Below are positions 53,885-62,981 of a stretch of DNA of 64,000 nucleotides, in pieces. Each line of letters starts with the position of its first letter. The first letter of the stretch is position 1. Under the pieces are notes generated by a model. The model ran no database searches and was not told the DNA's origin. It saw only the letters and a program-made list of their open reading frames with translations. Position numbers and translations under genes: made by a program. Origin of the DNA: Flavobacteriaceae bacterium. Its GTDB lineage: Bacteria > Bacteroidota > Bacteroidia > Flavobacteriales > Flavobacteriaceae. The stretch is taken from assembly GCA_024640565.1 (NCBI GenBank), contig JAHEET010000001.1, forward strand, positions 372,882 to 436,881, written 5' to 3'.

Positions 53885-54364
53885 ATGAAAAATTGGATTC
53901 TCTTTATCGCAGTTCTTTTACTAATCAACTGCACAACATCTGCACAAAAAAAAGAAACAAAAAAGAAATATGCGGTCACGAAAACAAATACGGAGTGGAG
54001 AAAAGTGCTGAATGACATGCAATATTATGTATTGCGTGAAGCAGGAACGGAACGCGCTTTCTCTAGTCCGTTGAATAAAAACAACGAAAAAGGGATCTAT
54101 GCATGTGCGGCTTGTAAAACAGCCTTGTATGATGCGAATCATAAATTTGACTCTAAATCTGGATGGCCTTCCTTTGATAGAGCCATTAAAGGAAGTGTAG
54201 CGTTGGATGTAGATTATAAGATCGGCTACGCAAGAACGGAACTAAAGTGCAATACCTGCGGGGGGCATTTAGGGCATTCATTTGATGACGGACCAAAAGA
54301 AACCACAGGTAAAAGACACTGTATTAATGGAGTTGCGCTGGAATTTATCCCTGAAAACAAATAG
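53885..54364 (+). CDS. msrB: exported peptide-methionine (R)-S-oxide reductase MsrB
   Basis: 159 residues. The lipoprotein-type signal ends in LLLINC (Cys16). The zinc-binding CxxC pairs are YACAACK and CNTCGGHLGH; the central block is FDSKSGWPSFDRAI; the catalytic Cys is in GKRHCINGVALEF. It repairs oxidised methionine in envelope proteins. An intergenic stretch of 186 bases to ffh follows and holds the ffh promoter. Confidence 0.93.
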   Translation: MKNWILFIAVLLLINCTTSAQKKETKKKYAVTKTNTEWRKVLNDMQYYVLREAGTERAFSSPLNKNNEKGIYACAACKTALYDANHKFDSKSGWPSFDRAIKGSVALDVDYKIGYARTELKCNTCGGHLGHSFDDGPKETTGKRHCINGVALEFIPENK

Positions 54365-54517
54365 TCGCAAACGCATTTCACCCAAATATAACCGGAAAAA
54401 TTTTAGCTCTGTCATTTATCTTTTAGGAGGTTTCTACATCATTTATAAAATGTTATCCATCCAAAGAATATTCCCAAAAAATTACTGGGTAATTACGAAC
54501 AACTAAAGTCGAATTCT

Positions 54518-54525
54518 TATATTTG
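54518..54525 (+). promoter_or_regulatory. -7 element of ffh
   Basis: TATATTTG, an exact TAnnTTTG match, 25 bases before the ffh start codon. Confidence 0.5.
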
Positions 54526-54550
54526 TGTTTCCTAAAAAAGAACCCAAATT

Positions 54551-55888
54551 ATGTTTAATAATTTAAGCGATAAACTAGATAAAGCCTTACACACCCTAAA
54601 AGGGCACGGTAAGATTACAGAAGTAAATGTTGCAGAAACTTTAAAAGAAGTTCGAAGAGCACTTTTGGATGCCGATGTGAACTTTAAGATTGCCAAAGAA
54701 TTTACCAAAAATGTTCAGAAAAAAGCAATTGGTGAAGACGTTTTAACTACGTTAAACCCAGGGCAATTAATGGTAAAACTTGTGAAGGACGAATTGATCG
54801 ACTTGATGGGGGGTGAAACTGTTGGAATTAATTTGGGAGGAGCTCCTACTGTAATTTTAATGTCTGGTTTACAAGGTTCTGGTAAAACTACTTTTTCAGG
54901 AAAATTAGCAAACTACTTAAAAACAAAAAAATCAAAAGAAGTTTTACTCGTAGGTTGTGATGTCTACAGACCGGCAGCCATCAATCAATTACAAGTTGTT
55001 GGAGAACAAATTGGTGTGGAAGTATATGCGGAGGTTGGTAACAACAATCCGGTAGCGATTTCTCAGAACGCGATCAAACACGCCAAGGCAAATGGTAAGA
55101 ATGTGGTCATTATAGATACAGCTGGACGTTTGGCTGTTGACGCAGAAATGATGTCAGAAATATCGGACATTCACAAGGCTATTAAACCCCAAGAAACTTT
55201 ATTTGTAGTAGACGCCATGACAGGGCAAGATGCTGTAAATACCGCAAAAGCTTTTAATGATATTTTAAACTTTGATGGAGTTATCCTAACAAAATTAGAC
55301 GGTGATACCCGAGGTGGGGCTGCATTAACCATAAAATCTGTGGTGAATAAGCCCATTAAATTTATTGGAACCGGAGAAAAAATGGATGCGATTGATATCT
55401 TCTACCCAGAAAGGATGGCAGATCGTATTCTAGGGATGGGAGATGTGGTATCGTTAGTAGAAAGAGCACAAGAGCAATATGATGAAGAAGAGGCAAGAAA
55501 GATTCAAAAGAAAATTGCAAAAAACCAATTTGGTTTCGATGACTTTTTAAATCAGATTCAGCAAATCAAAAAAATGGGAAGCATGAAGGATTTGGTTGGC
55601 ATGATACCTGGAGCAGGAAAAGCAATGAAAGACGTAGATATTGACGATGATGCTTTTAAAGGCATCGAGGCAATTATTCATTCCATGACCACATTGGAAA
55701 GAAGCACCCCTAGCACAATAAATGTAAGTCGGAAAAAGAGAATTGCAAAAGGTTCTGGAACGAGTGTAACGGAAGTAAATCAATTGATGAAACAATTTGA
55801 CCAGATGAGCAAAATGATGAAAATGATGCAAGGCGGTGGTGGAAAAAAGATGATGCAAATGATGCAGGGAATGAAAGGAATGCGATAA
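54551..55888 (+). CDS. ffh: signal recognition particle protein Ffh
   Basis: 445 residues. The N-domain is followed by the G-domain with GLQGSGKTTFSGKLA (G1), DTAGRLAVD (G3) and TKLDGDTRGGAAL (G4). The C-terminal M-domain, rich in Met (about 325-445, ending in MMQMMQGMKGMR), binds signal peptides and 4.5S RNA. It targets nascent membrane proteins to FtsY and Sec. folD follows after 50 bases. Confidence 0.97.
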   Translation: MFNNLSDKLDKALHTLKGHGKITEVNVAETLKEVRRALLDADVNFKIAKEFTKNVQKKAIGEDVLTTLNPGQLMVKLVKDELIDLMGGETVGINLGGAPTVILMSGLQGSGKTTFSGKLANYLKTKKSKEVLLVGCDVYRPAAINQLQVVGEQIGVEVYAEVGNNNPVAISQNAIKHAKANGKNVVIIDTAGRLAVDAEMMSEISDIHKAIKPQETLFVVDAMTGQDAVNTAKAFNDILNFDGVILTKLDGDTRGGAALTIKSVVNKPIKFIGTGEKMDAIDIFYPERMADRILGMGDVVSLVERAQEQYDEEEARKIQKKIAKNQFGFDDFLNQIQQIKKMGSMKDLVGMIPGAGKAMKDVDIDDDAFKGIEAIIHSMTTLERSTPSTINVSRKKRIAKGSGTSVTEVNQLMKQFDQMSKMMKMMQGGGGKKMMQMMQGMKGMR

Positions 55889-55938
55889 AAAATGACACTT
55901 ACTTTTAATACTAATACTCTCTTTAAAAAAATAGATCA

Positions 55939-56817
55939 ATGACATTACTCGACGGAAAAAAAACTGCAGCTGATATTAAAGAAGAAATCGCTTTAGAAGT
56001 AAGAAGCCTCAAAAACAATTGTAAAAAAATACCCCATTTAGCAGCCATTATTGTTGGAAATAATGGAGCAAGTATTACCTATGTCAATGCCAAAGTGAAG
56101 GCTTGTAAACGTGTTGGTTTTGCATCTACATTGATCCGTTTAGAAGAAGAAGTTACAGAAGAAAAACTTCTTAATGAAATTGCCAACTTAAATATAGACA
56201 AAGACATTGATGGATTTATCGTGCAATTGCCACTGCCCAAACACATTGATGAACAAAAAATTTTAATGGCAATAGCCCCCAACAAAGATGTAGATGGCTT
56301 TCATCCTACCAATGTAGGTAAAATGGCATTAAACCTTCCTACATTCATTTCTGCAACCCCATTTGGGATTTTAGAATTGCTAGAACGATACAATGTTGAA
56401 ACAGCTGGAAAACATGTTGTTGTTCTTGGAAGAAGTCATATTGTAGGGAGTCCTATGAGTATTTTGCTGTCCCAAAAAAGAAAAGTGGGTAACGCAACGG
56501 TAACAATGTGTCACAGTAGAACCAAAAATCTAAAAGAAATGACACTCCAAGCAGATATTGTGATCGCAGCCATTGGAATACCAGAATTTTTAAAAGCAAA
56601 TATGGTTAAAAACAATGTAACTGTAATTGATGTTGGAATTACTAGAATTGACGATGCTTCTAAAAAGAGTGGCTACCGATTGCTTGGCGATGTTGCTTTT
56701 GAGGAAGTTGCTAAAAAGGCAGCATTCATTACCCCAGTTCCCGGTGGTGTTGGCCCAATGACGATTGCTATGCTGTTAAAAAATACATTATTAGCTTGTG
56801 AAAGAGCCCATGGATAA
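55939..56817 (+). CDS. folD: methylene-THF dehydrogenase/cyclohydrolase FolD
   Basis: 292 residues. The motifs are [14 protein letters not shown] with the catalytic Lys, [28 protein letters not shown] and [15 protein letters not shown]. It interconverts methylene-, methenyl- and formyl-tetrahydrofolate in one-carbon metabolism. It is placed after ffh on the same strand. Confidence 0.97.
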   Translation: MTLLDGKKTAADIKEEIALEVRSLKNNCKKIPHLAAIIVGNNGASITYVNAKVKACKRVGFASTLIRLEEEVTEEKLLNEIANLNIDKDIDGFIVQLPLPKHIDEQKILMAIAPNKDVDGFHPTNVGKMALNLPTFISATPFGILELLERYNVETAGKHVVVLGRSHIVGSPMSILLSQKRKVGNATVTMCHSRTKNLKEMTLQADIVIAAIGIPEFLKANMVKNNVTVIDVGITRIDDASKKSGYRLLGDVAFEEVAKKAAFITPVPGGVGPMTIAMLLKNTLLACERAHG

Positions 56818-56853
56818 TTTTTTATATATTGTTAGCAACAATACCCCAATCAT

Positions 56854-57539
56854 TTGATCGATTTTTTCCTTAAAGATAATAACCATTTTACCCCTTTTAG
56901 CGCCCAACATTTAGGAGTGGTCCTTTTTTTAATCTTTTGTGGAGTTGCCCTAATTTTATGGGCAAAAAAGCAAAACAAAAAAACGCAAACACGCGTCGGA
57001 AACCTCTTTACTTTTTCAATAGCGTTCACCATAATTTTTGGAACATTTTTAAAAATTTACAAAGGTGATTTTAATTACCAAGAAGATTTGCCCCTACATT
57101 TATGTAGTTTTTTAGGACTCACCGCACCGCTACTCTCACTCACAAAAAAATTTGTGTATTATGAGGTCTTTTTTTTCTTAGTTATGGCGGGAACATTACA
57201 ATCAGTTATTACACCTGATCAATACAATTACTTAAACTTTCCATTTTTTAGGTATTGGTTTGTGCATGCAGGACTCGTTATATTCATGATGTACGCGACA
57301 TTTGTTTATAAAATGAGACCTACCATTAAAAGTGTTTGGAAGTATATATGCTACTTATGCTTGTACTCAATTACTTTTTAGGATCCAATTACTTTTATAC
57401 CAACAGAAAGCCAGATGCTGCAACACTTTTAGACCTTTTTGGAGATTGGCCTCAATACGTTTTTGTGGTGGAATTGATTGTAATTCCTTATTTTTTACTA
57501 ATATACTTGCCTTTTTATTTAACCCGAAAAAAGACTTAA
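56854..57539 (+). pseudogene. TIGR02206/YwaF-like membrane protein, broken by a TA-repeat frameshift
   Basis: The first frame (TTG start at 56854, 175 residues) holds about five membrane segments and the family stretch DLPLHLCSFLGL, then runs to VYKMRPTIKSVWK before nonsense and a stop at 57379. The rest of the family pattern continues in the +2 frame: YMLLMLVLNYFLGSNY, then NRKPDAATLLDLFGDWPQYV, up to 57539. Both parts join perfectly if the TATATA run at 57343-57348 lost two bases. The TTG start has no in-frame ATG behind it. The role of the family is unknown. It could be a true mutation, a slipped repeat or a sequencing error. Confidence 0.82.
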
Positions 57540-57901
57540 ATTTCCGCTCTGTGCACCAAATCCATAGAGAAAGCAGGCATACAAATTGCCATATACTCGC
57601 AGGCTTCGTCAAAAGGATTTGAGTACTGTACCCGCGTATTTTTTTCAATTTTAATGGATTGTCCCGCTTCTAAAACCAGTGTTTCTCCATCAATAATAAA
57701 TTGTTTTTTACCGCGAATGATATAGGTATACTCTTCAAATTCTGGTGTTTGAAACGGCTCACTCCAACCAGCAGGGGCAATCATGTGCGCCATACTCATC
57801 TTTGTGTTTTTGTCTGTTGCGTTTCCAAAATGTTCTTCAATAAGTTTGCCATCCGTAGTTGGCACAACAAACGGAGATTTTTGGAGGGTGTATTTTTTCA
57901 T
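57536..57901 (-). CDS. cupin-domain protein
   Basis: 121 residues, one cupin_2-type barrel. Typical segments are SMAHMIAPAGWSEP, EYTYIIRGKKQFIIDGE with the acidic ligand, and LEAGQSIKIEKNTRVQYSNP. The usual first HxH metal pair is not obvious, so it may be a binding protein rather than an enzyme. It follows the lipoprotein gene on the same strand after 40 bases. Confidence 0.85.
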   Translation of the reverse strand: MKKYTLQKSPFVVPTTDGKLIEEHFGNATDKNTKMSMAHMIAPAGWSEPFQTPEFEEYTYIIRGKKQFIIDGETLVLEAGQSIKIEKNTRVQYSNPFDEACEYMAICMPAFSMDLVHRAEI

Positions 57902-57941
57902 TGGAGTTACAAGATCTTATACAATTTAAAAAAAACGGTAG

Positions 57942-58502
57942 TTAGTTAAACCAAACGACGAATGATTTCATTTTTGCGAAATCTGGAATTTGATCTAGAG
58001 TTACTTTTTCAACACTGTATTCTTTTAGTCCCAATTGTTCTTTATCAATCGCCACGGTCGCATTCAAGTCATCAATAAAAAGCGTCGCAGATGAAAACGA
58101 AGTTTCAACCTTGTTAATCCTGGTGTTCATTCTTATTTCTGAAAAACTAGAATTTAATGAAAGGCCATCTTCAGTCGCATATCGAGAATCAAAGATCTCA
58201 ATACTCTTTATAGTAGAAGTACTATCTAGTTGCTCTTTTGGAACAATGGTAAGCAAATGCTTCCCGCCTTTTTCAAAAATTAAGTATTCATCATCATCCT
58301 GTAAATAATTATACCCCGTAGCGCCCTCACTTAAATTTTTAACAATCGAATCATTTGCAAAGAGTTGTGCCAAATCATTCATTGTTGTTTTGGTTGTTAT
58401 TTGACCTACTTTTCCTTTCTTAATTTCAAAATTACCATTCGCACAACCAACAATAAACAAGGAAGTTGCTAGGAATAGAATTGTTATTTTTTTATGGATC
58501 AT
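57942..58502 (-). CDS. hypothetical lipoprotein (DUF1131-like)
   Basis: 186 residues. The lipoprotein signal ends in FIVGC (Cys20). The mature domain looks alpha/beta, with VGQITTKTTMNDLAQLF, GATGYNYLQDDDEYLIFEKG and IKSIEIFDSRYATEDGLSL, a repeat pattern seen in DUF1131 lipoproteins. Function unknown. It is probably co-transcribed with the cupin gene. Confidence 0.75.
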   Translation of the reverse strand: MIHKKITILFLATSLFIVGCANGNFEIKKGKVGQITTKTTMNDLAQLFANDSIVKNLSEGATGYNYLQDDDEYLIFEKGGKHLLTIVPKEQLDSTSTIKSIEIFDSRYATEDGLSLNSSFSEIRMNTRINKVETSFSSATLFIDDLNATVAIDKEQLGLKEYSVEKVTLDQIPDFAKMKSFVVWFN

Positions 58503-58581
58503 TGAATTCGTTTAGTTTATTTATATTGCTAACGTAAAATTAAATAATTTCTTATTTTTTTTGATAAAAATAATGAAAGTT

Positions 58582-58707
58582 TCATTGGTGAAGAATAAAA
58601 AAACAAGGTTTCTTTTGATAAGAAAAAATAGGAAGGAATACGCAAGCTGTCAACATACTCGACACAAATAACATGATTCCGATTAAAATAGTCACTAGAA
58701 TTTTCAT
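58582..58707 (-). CDS. possible 41-residue lipoprotein in the gene-poor gap
   Basis: ATG at 58707, TGA at 58582. It reads MKILVTILIGIMLF, a basic then hydrophobic start, then a lipobox LTAC (Cys22) and a short tail with SYQKKPCFF. The start is preceded by a purine-rich A/G run and, further up, TTTG-17-CATCTTTG, one mismatch from the promoter pattern. The arrangement looks like an entericidin-type mini-lipoprotein, but with a frame this short chance cannot be excluded. Confidence 0.35.
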   Translation of the reverse strand: MKILVTILIGIMLFVSSMLTACVFLPIFSYQKKPCFFILHQ

Positions 58708-59312
58708 TTTCTTTTTTTTAATTGATACAACAAAGATGCGAGTCAATGCTTACAACAAAAACAAAAGTATACTCAACTGTATTTTTTTTGTGTTCAAATG
58801 TAATTTTAAACTTATTGCGCTAAAAAAGTTGCCAAGAATGCATGCACAAGCAAGCACAAAAAAAGTAAGATTTTAATAATTATCATTTTAACTTGGTTGA
58901 AAATGATATAATGTTAAAATAAAATAACTTTAAATCCTAAAATCGTAAAACTTCAAAAAAACAAAAAATAATACTCAAAAACTACAAGAATATACAATAC
59001 ATTTGTTTTGATGTTTACTACAAAAAATAAAATAATAGCAATGAACCCCATTTTGCGCTGTCGCAAAACAAACCGCTAATGCTAGGTAATTAGTAACGCA
59101 AGGTCTATTCATTAATTTATTTATCATCATGTCAATTCTTACACTCACTTTCAACAATCACTACAAAGTTATTTCTCTAAATAACCCCAGTTTTGTTCGC
59201 CGATTTTTAACACGCCGCCCTATGGGTGTATTATAATTTACGGAATTAGGTGTGTCCATTTCCACTTTTCAAAAGAACAATTTAACTACATCAATTTAAA
59301 AATATCAATACA
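58708..59312. other. gene-poor intergenic region before the arginine operon
   Basis: About 600 bases without a supportable gene. It is AT-rich, with a GC-richer patch around 59040-59100 that includes the hairpin TTTTGCG-ctgt-CGCAAAA (59051-59068). The last 100 bases before 59313 must hold the arginine operon promoter, but I see only a loose TATAATTT near 59231 and no clear operator. No tRNA or insertion element is recognisable. Confidence 0.5.
59051..59068. other. perfect 7-bp hairpin in the intergenic gap
   Basis: TTTTGCG and CGCAAAA around a CTGT loop. No T-run follows on either strand, so it is not a typical terminator. It could be an RNA structure or a degraded repeat end. Confidence 0.35.
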
Positions 59313-59939
59313 ATGCAAATTGTAATTGCTAACAAGTCACACAGTATCTATGCAGAAATTATCTGCAAAACAATAGAAGAGGCCTCAAAAGTGAGAGGAA
59401 CAGGGATCGCAAAACGGGAACCTGCATACATCATTACCAAAATGGAAAATGGCAATGCAGTCATAGCTTTAGATAATGAGAAATTTGCTGGATTTTGCTA
59501 TATAGAAGCTTGGGGACATGAAAAGTTTGTTGCCAATTCTGGTTTAATTGTTCATCCAGCGTATCGAAACATAGGCTTGGCAAAAAAAATAAAACAAGTT
59601 GTTTTTCAACATTCTAGAACCAAATTTCCCCACGCTAAAATTTTTAGCATCACCACTGGATTGGCAGTCATGAAACTGAATAGCGACCTTGGATACAAAC
59701 CTGTAACCTTCTCTGAATTGACGGACGATCAATCTTTTTGGAAAGGTTGCCAAACCTGTAAAAATTATGATGTCTTAACACGAACAGCCCAACAAATGTG
59801 CTTGTGTACCGGCATGCTTTATGATCCAAAATTGAAAAAATCTGAAAAACCAAAAAAAATAAAAGAAAAGGTTTTTAAACGATTGAAAAATATAAAACAG
59901 CACTTATTTCTTAAAAAAAACAAAAATGAAAAAAAATAA
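59313..59939 (+). CDS. GNAT acetyltransferase at the head of the arginine operon, candidate N-acylglutamate synthase
   Basis: 208 residues. The GNAT core (about 30-150) has GNAVIALDNEKFAGFCYIEA, NSGLIVHPAYRNIGLAKKIK (acetyl-CoA loop) and MKLNSDLGYKPV. A Cys-rich segment follows, with CQTC and MCLC, which may hold a metal. A basic tail ends the protein. Its place as first gene of an argG-argC-proC-argD operon, with no argA or argJ in view, suggests it makes N-acetyl- or N-succinyl-glutamate. It overlaps argG by 14 bases. Confidence 0.78.
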   Translation: MQIVIANKSHSIYAEIICKTIEEASKVRGTGIAKREPAYIITKMENGNAVIALDNEKFAGFCYIEAWGHEKFVANSGLIVHPAYRNIGLAKKIKQVVFQHSRTKFPHAKIFSITTGLAVMKLNSDLGYKPVTFSELTDDQSFWKGCQTCKNYDVLTRTAQQMCLCTGMLYDPKLKKSEKPKKIKEKVFKRLKNIKQHLFLKKNKNEKK

Positions 59940-61119
59940 TATTGGCAAATTAGTAATCGCCTACAGCGGGGGCTTAGATACCTCTTACTGTGCAGTAAGT
60001 CTCAGTAAAGCAGGGTATGATGTGCATGCCGTTAGCGTAAATACAGGTGGATTTTCTTCTGAAGAAATTAGTAGCATCGAAAAAAATGCATACAAAATGG
60101 GCGTTTCTACCTATAAGAATATTGATGCAGTGGCTACTTTTTATAACAAAGTAATCAAATATTTAATCTTTGGTAATGTGCTAAAAAACAATACCTATCC
60201 CCTTTCTGTAAGTGCAGAAAGAATTGTTCAAGCCATCGAAATTATTCAGTATGCAAAAAGCATAGGAGCCAAATTCATTGCCCACGGAAGTACCGGTGCA
60301 GGAAATGACCAAGTACGTTTTGATATGATTTTTCAAACATTGGCACCAGAGATTCAAATTATAACCCCCATTAGAGATGGAAGTCTCACCAGACAACAGG
60401 AAATTGAATATTTAAAGAAAAACGGGATTGATGTATCCTGGGAAAAAGCAAAATACTCTGTAAACAAAGGTTTGTGGGGAACCAGTGTGGGCGGTGCTGA
60501 AACCTTAACCTCTGAAAAACCACTCCCAGAAAGTGCCTATCCTTCTCCCCTAGAAAACAATGGAAGCGAACAGATAAAAATGAGTTTTAAAAAGGGCGAA
60601 TTCATTGCTTTAAATGATGTGGTGGATACTCCACAAAACAACATCGAAAAATTAAACAAAACTGCCTCCAAATATGCGATCGGTAGAGACATACATGTCG
60701 GAGATACCATTGTTGGTATGAAAGGTCGGGTTGGCTTTGAAGCAGCAGCTGCATTGATTACTATAAAAGCACACCACTTACTAGAAAAGCACACCCTCAC
60801 AAAATGGCAATTGCAGCACAAAGCATATTTGGCGAATTTTTATGGAATGCATTTGCATGAAGGACACTATTTGGATCCTGTAATGAGAGATATGGAAGCC
60901 TTTTTACAAAGCGCACAAGACAAAGTAACTGGTGATGTCACGATTACATTAAGACCTTATCATTTTTCTTTAGATGGAATCGTTTCAAAGCATGACTTAA
61001 TGGATTCAAAATTTGGAAGTTATGGAGAAGAAAACAAGGGATGGACAGCCGATGAAGCGAAAGGATTTATCAAAATAATTGGAAACCAGAATAAAATATA
61101 CCAACAGGTAAACCCATAA
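59926..61119 (+). CDS. argG: argininosuccinate synthase
   Basis: 397 residues. The ATP-binding loop is AYSGGLDTSYCAVSL (9-23). Other landmarks are AHGSTGAGNDQVRFD and the C-terminal KFGSYGEENKGW. It joins citrulline and aspartate using ATP. Translation is coupled to the GNAT gene by a 14-base overlap. argC follows after 53 bases, with a weak stem (AAGATT/AATCTT) between. Confidence 0.95.
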   Translation: MKKNNIGKLVIAYSGGLDTSYCAVSLSKAGYDVHAVSVNTGGFSSEEISSIEKNAYKMGVSTYKNIDAVATFYNKVIKYLIFGNVLKNNTYPLSVSAERIVQAIEIIQYAKSIGAKFIAHGSTGAGNDQVRFDMIFQTLAPEIQIITPIRDGSLTRQQEIEYLKKNGIDVSWEKAKYSVNKGLWGTSVGGAETLTSEKPLPESAYPSPLENNGSEQIKMSFKKGEFIALNDVVDTPQNNIEKLNKTASKYAIGRDIHVGDTIVGMKGRVGFEAAAALITIKAHHLLEKHTLTKWQLQHKAYLANFYGMHLHEGHYLDPVMRDMEAFLQSAQDKVTGDVTITLRPYHFSLDGIVSKHDLMDSKFGSYGEENKGWTADEAKGFIKIIGNQNKIYQQVNP

Positions 61120-61172
61120 GAAAAAATCGTAAAGATTGCTGGAATCTTAATAGTTAACAAATCATATTCAAA

Positions 61173-62156
61173 ATGAAAAAAATAGAAATAGGAATTATAG
61201 GCGGTGCTGGATATACAGCTGGAGAGTTAATTCGTTTGTTGCTTAATCACCCAAATGCAAACATCAATTTTGTATATAGTACTTCCAATGCAAGCAATAA
61301 AGTGCATCAGGTACACCAAGATTTAATGGGCGATACTGAGATCTGTTTTACCTCAAAAATCAATCCCAAAGTAGATTTGTTATTTTTGTGTTTGGGTCAT
61401 GGAAATTCAACTGCTTTTTTATCAAAAAATAATTTTTCAAAACAAACAAAAATCATCGACCTCAGTAACGATTTCAGGTTATTGGAAAACAAAGATTTCG
61501 AAAACAAAGCGTTTGTATATGGATTGCCAGAAACCCATAAAGATGCAATTCGAAAAGCGAGTTACATTGCCAATCCGGGCTGTTTTGCAACCGCACTACA
61601 ACTGGCAATTATACCTTTAGCAGCAAATAACCTACTTACAAACGATATTCACATCAATGCCGTAACTGGGGCTACTGGAGCTGGAACATCTTTATCTAAA
61701 ACCACACATTTTACCTGGAGAGATAATAATTTTTCGCATTACAAAGCATTTACACACCAGCATCTCGACGAGATTCTGCAAACAGTAGCACAATTGCAAA
61801 CTGATTTTGAGTGTGAAATCAATTTTGTACCCAACCGTGGAAATTTTTCTCGAGGAATATTTGCAACCACGTATACAAAATATGAAGGCACGATTGAAAC
61901 TGCTAAAGAATTGTACAAAGCCTTTTATAAAGACGCTCCTTTTACGGTTGTATCGGATGACGTACTTCATTTAAAACAAGTAGTAGGCACCAATAAATGT
62001 TTGCTTCACTTAGAAAAACACAATAATAAATTATTAATAACCAGTATAATAGACAATTTAACAAAAGGAGCTTCAGGCCAAGCTGTTCAGAACATGAATT
62101 TAATGTATGGTTTTGAGGAAACAGCAGGTTTGCAATTAAAAGCAAATTACTTTTAA
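61173..62156 (+). CDS. argC: N-acetyl-gamma-glutamyl-phosphate reductase
   Basis: 327 residues. The cofactor motif is GIIGGAGYTAGELIRLL (7-23). The catalytic Cys is in ANPGCFATALQLA, and GATGAGTSLSKTTHF follows. HQHLDEI and NFVPNRGNFSRGI are typical. It reduces the acyl phosphate with NADPH; the substrate may be N-acetyl or N-succinyl, as some Bacteroidota use succinyl intermediates. proC follows after 24 bases. Confidence 0.95.
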   Translation: MKKIEIGIIGGAGYTAGELIRLLLNHPNANINFVYSTSNASNKVHQVHQDLMGDTEICFTSKINPKVDLLFLCLGHGNSTAFLSKNNFSKQTKIIDLSNDFRLLENKDFENKAFVYGLPETHKDAIRKASYIANPGCFATALQLAIIPLAANNLLTNDIHINAVTGATGAGTSLSKTTHFTWRDNNFSHYKAFTHQHLDEILQTVAQLQTDFECEINFVPNRGNFSRGIFATTYTKYEGTIETAKELYKAFYKDAPFTVVSDDVLHLKQVVGTNKCLLHLEKHNNKLLITSIIDNLTKGASGQAVQNMNLMYGFEETAGLQLKANYF

Positions 62157-62180
62157 ACCGAAAATTAAAAAGCGAAAACA

Positions 62181-62981
62181 ATGAAAATAGCCATCATCGG
62201 AACTGGAAATTTAGGAAAATCGATCGCAAAAGGATTGATTACCAACAATGCGATAACCTCCTTATATCTTACCAAAAGAAATTTAGACGGAATTGCCGAT
62301 TTTGACGGATATAAAAATGTGTATCTCACCTCAAACAATAGCGAAGCAATAAAAAACTCAGACATTCTTCTATTTGCGGTGCAACCTGCTCATTTTGAAG
62401 GAATCCTAGATCAAATAAAACCGATTTTAACAGGCAAACATGTTATCATATCGACGATCACTGGCTTTTCAATTTCAAAAATTGAAGCAATCATTGGTGC
62501 CAATAACTTTATTATTAGAGCCATGCCAAATACTGCAATAGCTGTTGGGAAATCCATGACTTGTTTGTGTGTCAATCTACAAGGACAAGAACGCATTGGA
62601 ATTGCTGAAGCAATCTTTAACAGATTGGGGCATTCAATGACAATTCCAGAAGCGCAGATGCAAGCAGCAACTGTAGTTTGTGCAAGCGGTATCGCTTTTT
62701 GGATGCGCTTAATACGTGCCGCAACACAAGCCGCAATTCAATTAGGATTTGATGCAAAAGAAGCACAAGAATTGGCCATGTATACCAGTGAAGGAGCCGC
62801 GCGTTTATTACTTACCAATGGTAAGCATCCAGAAGAAGAAATTGACAGCGTTACAACGCCGAAAGGCTGTACAATTGAAGGATTAAACGAAATGGAACAC
62901 CAAGGGTTAAGTGCTGCATTAATTCAAGGAATGGTTGCTTCTTTTCATAAGATTAATAGCATAAAAAAAGAACAATTATGA
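62181..62981 (+). CDS. proC: pyrroline-5-carboxylate reductase
   Basis: 266 residues. NADPH site GTGNLGKSIAKGLI (7-20). LFAVQPAHFEGIL and IIRAMPNTAIAVGKSMT are standard. The C-terminal dimer domain holds LAMYTSEGAARLL and TTPKGCTIEGLNEM. It reduces pyrroline-5-carboxylate to proline. Its stop overlaps the argD start (ATGA), so proline and arginine synthesis are tied in one operon. Confidence 0.95.
   Translation: MKIAIIGTGNLGKSIAKGLITNNAITSLYLTKRNLDGIADFDGYKNVYLTSNNSEAIKNSDILLFAVQPAHFEGILDQIKPILTGKHVIISTITGFSISKIEAIIGANNFIIRAMPNTAIAVGKSMTCLCVNLQGQERIGIAEAIFNRLGHSMTIPEAQMQAATVVCASGIAFWMRLIRAATQAAIQLGFDAKEAQELAMYTSEGAARLLLTNGKHPEEEIDSVTTPKGCTIEGLNEMEHQGLSAALIQGMVASFHKINSIKKEQL

Noticed and set aside
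54282..54506. 74-codon frame across the msrB 3' end
   Set aside because: Half of it is out of frame inside msrB; the free part is hydrophobic but lacks a start of its own and any known family.
58673..58876. 67-codon plus-strand frame in the intergenic gap
   Set aside because: Low-complexity AT-rich translation, no plausible start context, and it overlaps the better minus-strand mini-lipoprotein candidate.
58975..59157. 60-codon minus-strand frame in the gap, Cys-rich
   Set aside because: No promoter, no family resemblance, composition fits chance translation around the hairpin patch.
61132..61148. AAGATT-gctgg-AATCTT stem between argG and argC
   Set aside because: Only 6 bp and AT-rich, no T-run; too weak to call a terminator inside an operon.
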